Assembly: GCA_017614275.1 (NCBI GenBank)
Contig: JAGACE010000239.1
Span: forward strand, 1-20,203
Source: Clostridia bacterium
Lineage (GTDB): Bacteria > Bacillota > Clostridia > Oscillospirales > Acutalibacteraceae
Reading direction: 5' to 3'
Length of the DNA: 20,203 nt
Translations under genes and position numbers: made by a program
Notes under the pieces: model-generated
Databases searched by the model: none
Told to the model about the DNA's origin: nothing
The model's input: only the letters and a program-made list of their open reading frames with translations
Shown: in pieces, positions 7,489 to 14,397 of the stretch
Position numbering within the stretch: position 1 is the first letter of the stretch
Layout of the letters: each line of letters begins with the position of its first letter

Positions 7489-7530
7489 AAAAAATGGGCT
7501 TACGTTTCCTATGCGTGAGCCCTTTTCTTT
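7489..7530 (+). terminator. Rho-independent terminator after tsf
   Basis: The stem GGGCTTACG (7496-7504) with CGTGAGCCC (7514-7522) has one wobble pair and a 9-nt loop. It has an A tract upstream and TTTTCTTTT downstream, so it may work in both directions. Confidence 0.9.
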
Positions 7531-7551
7531 TAATACAAGATATGGTATAAT
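7523..7551 (+). promoter_or_regulatory. Extended -10 promoter for the penicillin-binding protein gene
   Basis: TGGTATAAT (7543-7551) is a perfect extended -10. The -35 position (7523-7528, TTTTCT) is poor and coincides with the terminator T tract, as expected if the TG extension compensates. The start should be near 7558, 42 nt before the ATG. Confidence 0.68.
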
Positions 7552-7599
7552 ACCACGAGTTATAGTGAAATACTATGCATTGTGAGGAGGAACGCTTTC

Positions 7600-9969
7600 A
7601 TGCCAGCAGCAGCAGGACAGAGAAGAACCGCGGCCAGCGGGCAGGCCAATGCCCGTCGGCGGAAGAATACTTCTCCTTCCCGGAAGCAGAAGAAAAAGCG
7701 TCCGGAAGGGAAGCATTCGGTCCCGGGGACCATTCTGCGGATCTTGCTTCTCGGCATCCTTTTGACGATGATCTTCATGTTCGTCTATGTCCTGGCCTAT
7801 GTCCACGGAAGTGCGGCCATCAATCTGGATGACTACAAGTCCGAGCAGGCACAGACCAGCATCATCTATGCCAAGAATTCTCAGGGCAAATATACACAGA
7901 TCGCCACTCTGCACGGCGAACAGAACCGTATCTGGGCAGAGTTGGACGAGATCCCGAAGGGCCTTCAGCAGGCGTTCATCTGCCTGGAGGACAAACGATT
8001 CTACAAACATGACGGCGTAGACTGGATCCGAACCATCGGCGCCATCGTCAAATACCACGGCAAACAGGGCGGTTCCACCCTGACCCAGCAGCTCATCAAG
8101 AATCTGACCGAAGAGAACCAGGTCACCATCGCCCGGAAACTCAAGGAGATCCTGTATGCGCTGAACCTCGAAAACAACTACAGCAAAGATGAGATCCTGG
8201 AGGCCTATCTGAACACCATCCCGCTCGGCTCCGGCTGCTACGGCGTCGAAACGGCGGCCGACAAGTACTTCGGAAAGGACCTCAACGAACTCACCATCGC
8301 GGAAGACGCCTGCCTGGCGTGTATCACCAAGGCGCCCACCGCCTACAACCCGCTGCTCTATCCGGAAGCCAACAAAGACCGGCGCGCCCTCTGCCTGGAC
8401 TACATGCTGGATGAGGACGCCATCACCAAGGAGCAGTACAACACGGCTCTGAAGGAAGACATCGTGTACACGAACTCCGCGAACTACGTGCCGAAGCACT
8501 CGGCGGCGGAAAGTTCCTCCGACAGCCAGATCAACAGCTACTACGTGGACTACGTCATCGATACCGTCATCTCCGACATGATGGAGAAGTACAACTATTC
8601 GAAGTCCGAAGCCACGCGCAAGGTCTACAGCGGCGGTCTCCGCATCTACTCCTGCGAGAACCCGAACATCCAGGCAGCTGCGGAATATGTTTACGTCAAT
8701 CGTCGTTCCTTCCCGTCCGAGCCCAGCCGCACGGAGACAGGGGAGAACAACACGAAGAAGAAGGTCCAGTCGGCCATCACCATCATGGACTATCAGGGCC
8801 ATGTCGTCGCCATGGTGGGCGGCGCCGGTCCGAAGACCATCAACCGCGGTCTGAACCGCGCCACGGACTCCGTCCGTTCCCCGGGTTCCTCCATCAAACC
8901 GCTGAGCGTCTATGCTCCGGCCATGGAAGAGGGGCTCATCTGGTACTCGACCCCGGTCCTGAACTACGCGCTGAAGATCAACGGCAAGGAATGGCCCCAG
9001 AACTTCTCCGGAGACCACGGTAACCCCAACAACCGGGTCACGGTCCAGTACGCGGTCGCCCAGTCCCTGAACACCTGCGCGGCGCAGCTCGCGAACAAGA
9101 TGGGCACCACCATGTGCCTCAACTACCTGACCAAGAACTTCCACATGACCACGCTGGTCAAGAGCGGCAAGTATACGGACAGCAACCTGTCCTCCATGGC
9201 CGTCGGCGGTATGACCCACGGCGTCACCACGCTGGAGATGTGCGCGGCCTACGCCACCTTCGGCAACGGCGGCAAGTACTTCGCGCCGAAGTGCTACACC
9301 ACGGTCACGGACTACAAGGGCGAGAAGACCCTGCTGGACGGCTCCCAGAAACCGACCCAGGCCATCAGCCCCGGCACGGCGGGCGTCATGAACAAGATCA
9401 TGCAGACCGTCGTTACGGAAGGTACCGGTAAGGGATGCGGCGTCGTCGGCTTCACGTCCTACATGAAGACCGGTACTACGTCGGATACGAAGGATAAGTG
9501 GACCTGCGGCGGAACGCCCTACTATGTCGCTGCCGTCTGGTACGGCTACGACAAGCAGGAAGAGATGACCAACTTCGCCAGCGGTTACAATCCCGCGGCG
9601 CACATCTGGTCCGCGGTCATGAACCGCGTCCACAACGGCCTGTCGAAGAAGAACTTCGATCTGGACGATCAGATCGTCCAGCGCAGTTACTGCACGCGCT
9701 CCGGTCTCCTCGCCGGCTCCGGCTGTCCGAAGGCCACCGGCTATTACGACAAGGACAATCTTCCGGAGACCTGCAACGGACGACACAGCGGCGGGCTCTC
9801 CAGCGGCGAAGTGGCCTCCACGCGTCGCAGGACGTATGCCTCCACCACAGGCGGCGCCTCTACGACCGCGGCTGCCTCCACCACGGCCGGTCAGTCGGTC
9901 ACGCTGCCTTCGGTCACGGTCCCGACCGTGCCCACCACTGCGGCTCCGGCCCCGGCAGCAGGCCAGTAA
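7600..9969 (+). CDS. Class A penicillin-binding protein (PBP1A type)
   Basis: A 789-residue bifunctional peptidoglycan synthase. A basic cytoplasmic tail (1-40) and one membrane helix (about 43-68) precede the GT51 glycosyltransferase domain. Catalytic Glu130 lies in EDKRFYKHDG, and GGSTLTQQ is at 157-164. The transpeptidase domain has SSIK at 430-433 (Ser430 acylated), SLN at 489-491 and KTG at 623-625, so all three motifs are intact. The C-terminal 45 residues are rich in Ser, Thr, Ala and Pro with a repeated ASTT unit, a likely extracellular linker. GAGGAGG at 7584-7590 fits ATG 7600 (9-nt spacing); the in-frame GTG at 7582 overlaps that site and is rejected. It has its own promoter and terminator. 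Confidence 0.97.
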   Translation: MPAAAGQRRTAASGQANARRRKNTSPSRKQKKKRPEGKHSVPGTILRILLLGILLTMIFMFVYVLAYVHGSAAINLDDYKSEQAQTSIIYAKNSQGKYTQIATLHGEQNRIWAELDEIPKGLQQAFICLEDKRFYKHDGVDWIRTIGAIVKYHGKQGGSTLTQQLIKNLTEENQVTIARKLKEILYALNLENNYSKDEILEAYLNTIPLGSGCYGVETAADKYFGKDLNELTIAEDACLACITKAPTAYNPLLYPEANKDRRALCLDYMLDEDAITKEQYNTALKEDIVYTNSANYVPKHSAAESSSDSQINSYYVDYVIDTVISDMMEKYNYSKSEATRKVYSGGLRIYSCENPNIQAAAEYVYVNRRSFPSEPSRTETGENNTKKKVQSAITIMDYQGHVVAMVGGAGPKTINRGLNRATDSVRSPGSSIKPLSVYAPAMEEGLIWYSTPVLNYALKINGKEWPQNFSGDHGNPNNRVTVQYAVAQSLNTCAAQLANKMGTTMCLNYLTKNFHMTTLVKSGKYTDSNLSSMAVGGMTHGVTTLEMCAAYATFGNGGKYFAPKCYTTVTDYKGEKTLLDGSQKPTQAISPGTAGVMNKIMQTVVTEGTGKGCGVVGFTSYMKTGTTSDTKDKWTCGGTPYYVAAVWYGYDKQEEMTNFASGYNPAAHIWSAVMNRVHNGLSKKNFDLDDQIVQRSYCTRSGLLAGSGCPKATGYYDKDNLPETCNGRHSGGLSSGEVASTRRRTYASTTGGASTTAAASTTAGQSVTLPSVTVPTVPTTAAPAPAAGQ

Positions 9970-9990
9970 ACCATTACAACGAAATGAGAT

Positions 9991-10035
9991 GGGCGGCGAA
10001 ACGGCACAGGATGCCGGCTTCGCCGTCCCTTTTTT
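9991..10035 (+). terminator. Terminator between the PBP gene and ruvX
   Basis: GGG-C-GGCGAA (9991-10000) pairs with TTCGCC-G-T-CCC (10019-10029) with one bulge, plus an inner GGC/GCC, and is followed by TTTTTT. The ruvX ribosome binding site (GAGG, 10036-10039) begins directly after the T tract. No promoter is visible between them. Confidence 0.82.
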
Positions 10036-10044
10036 GAGGTGACT

Positions 10045-10461
10045 ATGATCATTTTATCGGTGGACTACGGCGACGCCCGCACGGGCATCGCGGTCTGCGA
10101 CGCGCTGGAGATGCTCGCGTCTCCGGTCACCGTCATCAAAGAGACATATCCGCCTAAAGTGGCGGCACGCATCGCCGAACTGGCTGCCGAACGGCAGGCG
10201 GAACTGGTGGTCGTCGGCAACCCGGTCAACATGGACGGGAGCGAAGGGGACCGCTCCGCGAAATGCCGGGAGCTGGCGGACCTGCTGACCGCGGACTACG
10301 GGCTGGCCACCGACCTGATGGACGAGCGCCTGACCACGGTCGAGGCGCATCGCGCCCTGAACGAGACCAACACCCGGGGCAAGGCACGCAAGGACGTCGT
10401 CGACGCCGTTGCGGCCGTCATCATCCTCGACGACTATCTGAAGAAACGGAAGGCGCTATGA
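10045..10461 (+). CDS. ruvX: RuvX/YqgF-family pre-16S rRNA nuclease
   Basis: A 138-residue RNase H-fold protein implicated in 16S rRNA 5' end maturation (also called YqgF, putative Holliday junction resolvase). Motifs in order: ILSVDYGDARTGIA at 3-16 with the catalytic Asp, VVVGNPVNMDGS near 54-65, MDERLTTVEAHRAL near 92-105 with the acidic residue, and the C-terminal DVVDAVAAVIILDDYL with the last Asp. The length is normal. I use ATG 10045 because GAGG lies 5 nt upstream; the GTG at 10039 is part of that site. The stop overlaps pcrA (ATGA). Transcription must pass the terminator just upstream or start inside the PBP gene. Confidence 0.96.
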   Translation: MIILSVDYGDARTGIAVCDALEMLASPVTVIKETYPPKVAARIAELAAERQAELVVVGNPVNMDGSEGDRSAKCRELADLLTADYGLATDLMDERLTTVEAHRALNETNTRGKARKDVVDAVAAVIILDDYLKKRKAL

Positions 10462-12896
10462 TCGAACAGGAATTCTTGGCACTGCGCAGGCAGGTCATCG
10501 AACGGGAGTTCGCCCGGATGAACGAGCGCCAGCTGGAAGCGGTCACCACGACAGAAGGTCCGCTGCTGGTCCTCGCGGGCGCCGGTTCGGGGAAGACGAC
10601 CGTGCTGGTCAACCGCATCGCGAACCTCGTGAAATACGGTCAGGCCTACACGTCGGACGACATCTGCCGTCCCATCGATGAGCGCGATGTGCAGCTGGTC
10701 CGGGACTACCTGGACGGGAAGGTCGAGCTGACCTTCGACCTGCAGGATCTGCTGGCCGTCCGACCGGCGCGTCCCTGGCAGATCCTGGCCATCACGTTCA
10801 CCAACAAAGCCGCGAACGAACTGAAGGAACGCCTGAACGCCTTTCTGGGCGATGAAGCCCTGGACATCTGGGCGGGCACGTTCCATTCGGTCTGTTCCCG
10901 CATCCTCCGGCGCTACGGGGACCGCCTGGGCTATTCCAACCACTTCACCATCTACGACACCGACGACTCCCGCCGGGTCATGAAGGAGTGCCAGCGGCTC
11001 CTGAACATCGACGACAAGATCATGCCCCACAAGGAGATCCTCTCCGCCATCGGCCACGCCAAGGAACGTCTGCTGACCCCGGCGGAGTATCAGAAGGAGA
11101 CGGCGGGGGACATCCGCACGTCGAAATACGCCGAGTGCTACGCCCTCTATCAGAAGCTGCTGATGCAGGCCGACGCCATGGATTTCGACGACATGATCTT
11201 CAACGCCGTCAAGCTCCTGGAACAGGACGACGAGGTCCGGGACCACTATCAGCACCAGTTCCGCTATGTGCTGGTCGACGAATACCAGGACACGGACCCG
11301 GCCCAGTACGTGCTCACCAGCATCCTGGCCGGGAAGTACCGGAACATCTGTGTCGTCGGGGACGACGACCAGAGCATCTACGGCTTCCGGGGCGCCACCA
11401 TAGAGAACATCCTCGGCTTCGAGGGCAACTATAAAAACGCGAAGACCATCCGCCTGGAGCAGAACTACCGCTCCACCGGCAACATCCTCAACGCCGCGAA
11501 CGAAGTCATCTCCCACAACACCCAGCGCAAGGGCAAGAACCTCTGGACCGACGCGGGGGACGGGGAGAAGATCACGCTCTTCACGGCCGCCAACGCGGAC
11601 TACGAGGGGCGATACATCGCCGACGTCATCCAGACGAACGTGTCCCAGGGGCGGAAGTTCTCGGACCACGCCATCCTGTACCGTTCCAACGCCCAGTCCG
11701 GGTCCATAGAGAGCGTGTTCATCAAGAACGGCATCCCGTACAAGATCATCGGCGGGCGCCGGTTCTACGAGCGCAAGGAGATCCGGGACGCCATCGCCTA
11801 CCTGACCGTCGTCGACAACCCGGCGGACAACGTCAAACTGCGGCGGATCATCAACGAGCCGAAGCGCGGCATCGGGGACACCACCGTCAACGCGGCCGCC
11901 GACATCGCGGCCGGTCTCGGCGTCAGCGTCTACGAGGTCATCTCGCACGCCGACGAATACGCCCGGCTGTCCCGCAGCGCCACCAAACTGAAGAAGTTCA
12001 CGAACCTCATCGACTCCTTCCGGACCGGTCTGGAGGACGCCGACATGGGCGCCCTGTTCGAGGAACTCATGGAGCAGTCCGGGTACCTCGACTCCCTGAA
12101 AGCCGACAAAGAGCGCTTCCAGGAGCGCCGGGAGAATCTGGACGAGCTGAAGAACAACATCGTCCGTTACATGCAGGAGAACCCGGACGGGGACCTCTCG
12201 GGGTTCCTGGAGGAAGTGTCTCTGCTGACGGACATCGACCAGTACAACGAGCAGCTGGATTCCGTCGTGCTCATGACGATGCACGCCGCCAAGGGCCTGG
12301 AGTTCCCGATCGTGTTCCTGGCCGGCATGGAGGAGGGCATCTTCCCGAGCCGTCAGTCCATGTTCGACTCCGCCCAGATGCAGGAGGAGCGCCGGCTGGC
12401 CTACGTGGGCATCACCCGCGCCAAGGAGAAGCTCTACCTGACGAACGCCGCCGAGCGCCTGCTCTACGGCTCCACCAGCCGCAACCGGCCCTCGCCGTTC
12501 CTGGAGGAACTGCCGCCGGACGTCAGTGTGGAGGAGAACGACCACTCGCCCTATTCCGCGGAAATCAACCGGGGCTTCAGCAGCTACGGGGACCGCGGCT
12601 TCGGCAAGGGCTACGGCGCAGACTTCGGGTCGGGCTATACCAGCTTCGGACACAGTCCGAAGACCAGCGACGCCGCCCACAAACTCGGCGTCGGGAAAGC
12701 GGCGCGCAAAAAGGCGCCGGCCGCCCCGACCGGGGAGACCTTCGCGCCGGGCGATACCGTCCGTCACCGCGCCTTCGGCACGGGCGTCGTCCTGAACGCG
12801 AAGCCCATGGGGAACGATACCCTGCTGGAGATCGCCTTCGAGAAGGCGGGCACCAAGAAAGTCATGGCGAACTTCGCCAAACTGACGAAGGTGTAA
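10458..12896 (+). CDS. pcrA: UvrD/Rep-family DNA helicase PcrA
   Basis: An 812-residue superfamily 1A 3'-5' helicase for repair, plasmid replication and removal of transcription or RecA complexes. Seen motifs: Q motif (NERQLEAV, 22-29), Walker A GAGSGKTT at 41-48, motif Ia ITFTNKAANELKERL from 112, Walker B VDEYQDTD at 273-280, motif III GDDDQSIYGFRGA at 301-313, motif IV LEQNYRS at 333-339, motif V TMHAAKGLEF near 605-614, and motif VI ITRAKEKLYL near 651-660. The last 50 residues (PGDTVRHRAFGTG onward) are the RNA polymerase-binding Tudor-like domain of PcrA. Between motifs I and Ia there are 64 residues, about 40 more than in Geobacillus PcrA; I recall similar inserts in other Clostridia. 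The start overlaps the ruvX stop. Confidence 0.97.
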   Translation: MIEQEFLALRRQVIEREFARMNERQLEAVTTTEGPLLVLAGAGSGKTTVLVNRIANLVKYGQAYTSDDICRPIDERDVQLVRDYLDGKVELTFDLQDLLAVRPARPWQILAITFTNKAANELKERLNAFLGDEALDIWAGTFHSVCSRILRRYGDRLGYSNHFTIYDTDDSRRVMKECQRLLNIDDKIMPHKEILSAIGHAKERLLTPAEYQKETAGDIRTSKYAECYALYQKLLMQADAMDFDDMIFNAVKLLEQDDEVRDHYQHQFRYVLVDEYQDTDPAQYVLTSILAGKYRNICVVGDDDQSIYGFRGATIENILGFEGNYKNAKTIRLEQNYRSTGNILNAANEVISHNTQRKGKNLWTDAGDGEKITLFTAANADYEGRYIADVIQTNVSQGRKFSDHAILYRSNAQSGSIESVFIKNGIPYKIIGGRRFYERKEIRDAIAYLTVVDNPADNVKLRRIINEPKRGIGDTTVNAAADIAAGLGVSVYEVISHADEYARLSRSATKLKKFTNLIDSFRTGLEDADMGALFEELMEQSGYLDSLKADKERFQERRENLDELKNNIVRYMQENPDGDLSGFLEEVSLLTDIDQYNEQLDSVVLMTMHAAKGLEFPIVFLAGMEEGIFPSRQSMFDSAQMQEERRLAYVGITRAKEKLYLTNAAERLLYGSTSRNRPSPFLEELPPDVSVEENDHSPYSAEINRGFSSYGDRGFGKGYGADFGSGYTSFGHSPKTSDAAHKLGVGKAARKKAPAAPTGETFAPGDTVRHRAFGTGVVLNAKPMGNDTLLEIAFEKAGTKKVMANFAKLTKV

Positions 12897-12919
12897 GGGC
12901 TCCATTTGCCTTTTTCTCT
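12894..12919 (+). terminator. Weak terminator candidate after pcrA
   Basis: AAGGGC (12895-12900) can pair with GCCTTT (12908-12913) with one wobble around a 7-nt loop, and T residues follow. The stem is short, so the hairpin at 12949-12988 may be the real end of the pcrA transcript. Confidence 0.4.
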
Positions 12920-12933
12920 AAAAGTGTTATACT
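12906..12933 (+). promoter_or_regulatory. Promoter candidate for the lipid kinase gene
   Basis: TTGCCT (12906-12911), 16 bp, then TGTTATACT (12925-12933), an extended -10. Start expected near 12940, giving a leader of about 60 nt. Confidence 0.6.
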
Positions 12934-12948
12934 GTTATAGGAATATTG

Positions 12949-12988
12949 TCAGGCTTTCCCGCACAAGTGGGAAGCCTGAACGCTTTTT
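12949..12988 (+). terminator. Terminator-like hairpin in the leader of the lipid kinase gene
   Basis: TCAGGCTTTCCC (12949-12960) pairs with GGGAAGCCTGA (12969-12979) with one bulged T, then AACGC and TTTTT (12984-12988). The ribosome binding site GGAGG (12989-12993) follows immediately. It is either the pcrA terminator or an attenuator inside the next transcript. Five bases between stem and T tract weaken it. Confidence 0.6.
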
Positions 12989-13001
12989 GGAGGCAAGCAC
13001 G

Positions 13002-14087
13002 ATGAAACACTATTTCGTCCAGAACCCGAATTCGGGGAAGAATCAGAAGATCGATGTCATCAAGGAATGCGTCATCCCCGCGGCGGAGAAGGCCGGCATC
13101 GACTATGAGATCTACGACACCACCTGCAAGGGCGACGCCACGCGCTTCTGCCGGGAAAAGGCGGAAGAGGCGAAGCAGGCCGGCGAGGCGGTCCGCTTCT
13201 ACGCGGTCGGCGGCGACGGCACCCTCTACGAAGTCCTCAACGGCGTCGTGGGCTACGACGACGCGGAGATCACCGTGGTCCCCAAGGGCTCGGGCAACGA
13301 CTACATCCGTCTGTACGGCACGGAGGAGCAGTTCCTGAACGTGGCGAACCTCATCAATGGCATCCCGCTGACGGTCGACGGCCTGAAGGTCACGGACCAG
13401 GACGGCGTCTTTGAATACGCGATCAACCAGGCGTCTCTCGGCTTCGACGCCGAGGCCTGTTCCAAGCAGGAGGCCATGAAGCGTCTGCCCGGCGCCATCG
13501 GTCACAAGACCTACGTCCTGGGCGGCCTGTACTGCATGTTCACGAAGGTCTACAACAAGTTCCGCGTCTTCGTCGACGGGGAGGAGACCTGGGGCCCCTT
13601 CATCCAGGCCACGGCCTGGGTCGGCCAGTACTACGGCTCCGGCATCAAGGGCGGCACCTTCGCGGACCCGACCGACGGACTGCTGGACTTCTCCATCATC
13701 CACCGCGTCACGTCCTGGCCGTTCATGTTCCCGTACATGCTGTTCCACTGGCAGTCCAAGTTCGACTACTACAAGTATCCGTTCGTGGACTACCTGCGCG
13801 GCAAGTCCATGACCATCGACGGCGAGGGCAAGTCCTTCGACGTCAACGTCGACGGCGAGTGCCGGCCGGTCTCCAAGGTCACCTTCGAGATCGTGCCCGC
13901 GGCCTTCACGTTCATCCTGCCGAAGGACACGCCGTTCTTCAAGGACATCGAGTCCGGGAAGACCTCCTATGTCATCGACCAGGGCAAAAACCTGGAGGAG
14001 CCCCGCCGCAGCAAACTGATGAAGAAGTACAAGTTCCACAAGTACTTCAACCAGAAGCTGAAGGGCTACGGGACCAAACGGAAATAA
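13002..14087 (+). CDS. YegS/DagK-like diacylglycerol (lipid) kinase family protein
   Basis: A 361-residue protein of the DAGK catalytic family, which phosphorylates diacylglycerol or related lipids at the inner membrane face. Key motifs are QNPNSGK at 7-13, the nucleotide-binding AVGGDGTLYEVLNG at 68-81 and GSGNDYIR at 96-103, followed by the beta-sandwich domain (YAINQASLGFD and later VNVDGE). The C-terminus is strongly basic (RRSKLMKKYKF and on), about 30 residues, and may bind acidic lipid. ATG 13002 has GGAGG 8 nt upstream; a longer in-frame frame from TTG 12906 would cross the promoter and hairpin and is rejected. The exact lipid substrate is not readable from sequence. Confidence 0.92.
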   Translation: MKHYFVQNPNSGKNQKIDVIKECVIPAAEKAGIDYEIYDTTCKGDATRFCREKAEEAKQAGEAVRFYAVGGDGTLYEVLNGVVGYDDAEITVVPKGSGNDYIRLYGTEEQFLNVANLINGIPLTVDGLKVTDQDGVFEYAINQASLGFDAEACSKQEAMKRLPGAIGHKTYVLGGLYCMFTKVYNKFRVFVDGEETWGPFIQATAWVGQYYGSGIKGGTFADPTDGLLDFSIIHRVTSWPFMFPYMLFHWQSKFDYYKYPFVDYLRGKSMTIDGEGKSFDVNVDGECRPVSKVTFEIVPAAFTFILPKDTPFFKDIESGKTSYVIDQGKNLEEPRRSKLMKKYKFHKYFNQKLKGYGTKRK

Positions 14088-14100
14088 ATCGCCAAAACTG

Positions 14101-14128
14101 GACCGGGGAAATTTTCCCCGGTCTTTTT
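14101..14128 (+). terminator. Rho-independent terminator after the lipid kinase gene
   Basis: Perfect stem GACCGGGGA (14101-14109) with TCCCCGGTC (14115-14123), loop AATTT, then TTTTT. Confidence 0.95.
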
Positions 14129-14131
14129 AGG

Positions 14132-14159
14132 TTGCGTTAAGTTTCAGTCATATTATAAT
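14132..14159 (+). promoter_or_regulatory. Promoter of the small protein-GTPase-glycerate kinase operon
   Basis: TTGCGT (14132-14137), 16 bp, perfect TATAAT (14154-14159). It begins 4 bp after the preceding T tract. The start should be near 14166, 25 nt before the first ATG. Confidence 0.7.
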
Positions 14160-14190
14160 AGAAGCGTAGCAATCGCGAAGGAGGTGTGTT

Positions 14191-14397
14191 ATGGCCGTTG
14201 TCAATCCGAAACTGGTCAGCATCGGTGTGTTTGCCGGCATGGCTGCCGTAGGTTCCACCATCGTCCCGGCCATGACGAAAAAGGCCACAAACAAAGCGGC
14301 CAAACAGAAACTCACGAAAGCGACCGCCAACATAGATTTTGAGAATATGGGACCGGAGATCGTCCGCAAGGACAAGTCTTCGGAGGAGGAAGAATAA
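14191..14397 (+). CDS. Small hydrophobic/charged protein of unknown function
   Basis: A 68-residue protein I do not recognise. Residues 8-28 are hydrophobic with Gly and Ala (a possible membrane helix), 30-43 are rich in Lys, and the tail is acidic (SSEEEE). AAGGAGG at 14178-14184 strongly supports the ATG, and a clear promoter lies upstream, so it is likely real. The codons of the acidic tail themselves form the ribosome binding site GGAGGAGG (14382-14389) of the GTPase gene, and the stop is directly followed by that gene's ATG (TAAATG). This tight coupling suggests the two proteins act together, for example at the membrane. That is inference. Confidence 0.85.
   Translation: MAVVNPKLVSIGVFAGMAAVGSTIVPAMTKKATNKAAKQKLTKATANIDFENMGPEIVRKDKSSEEEE

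Noticed and set aside
9830..9966. Repetitive 3' end of the PBP gene as a possible DNA repeat
   Set aside because: It encodes a low-complexity Ser/Thr/Ala/Pro tail in frame, which is usual for extracellular linkers of class A PBPs; the nucleotide repeats are imperfect.
10263..10457. N-terminal extension of pcrA inside ruvX
   Set aside because: The 65 added residues are the other-frame reading of ruvX; ATG 10458 overlaps the ruvX stop and fits PcrA length.
12906..13001. N-terminal extension of the lipid kinase from TTG 12906
   Set aside because: It crosses the promoter and hairpin; the kinase motif QNPNSGK normally lies within 10 residues of the start, which fits ATG 13002.
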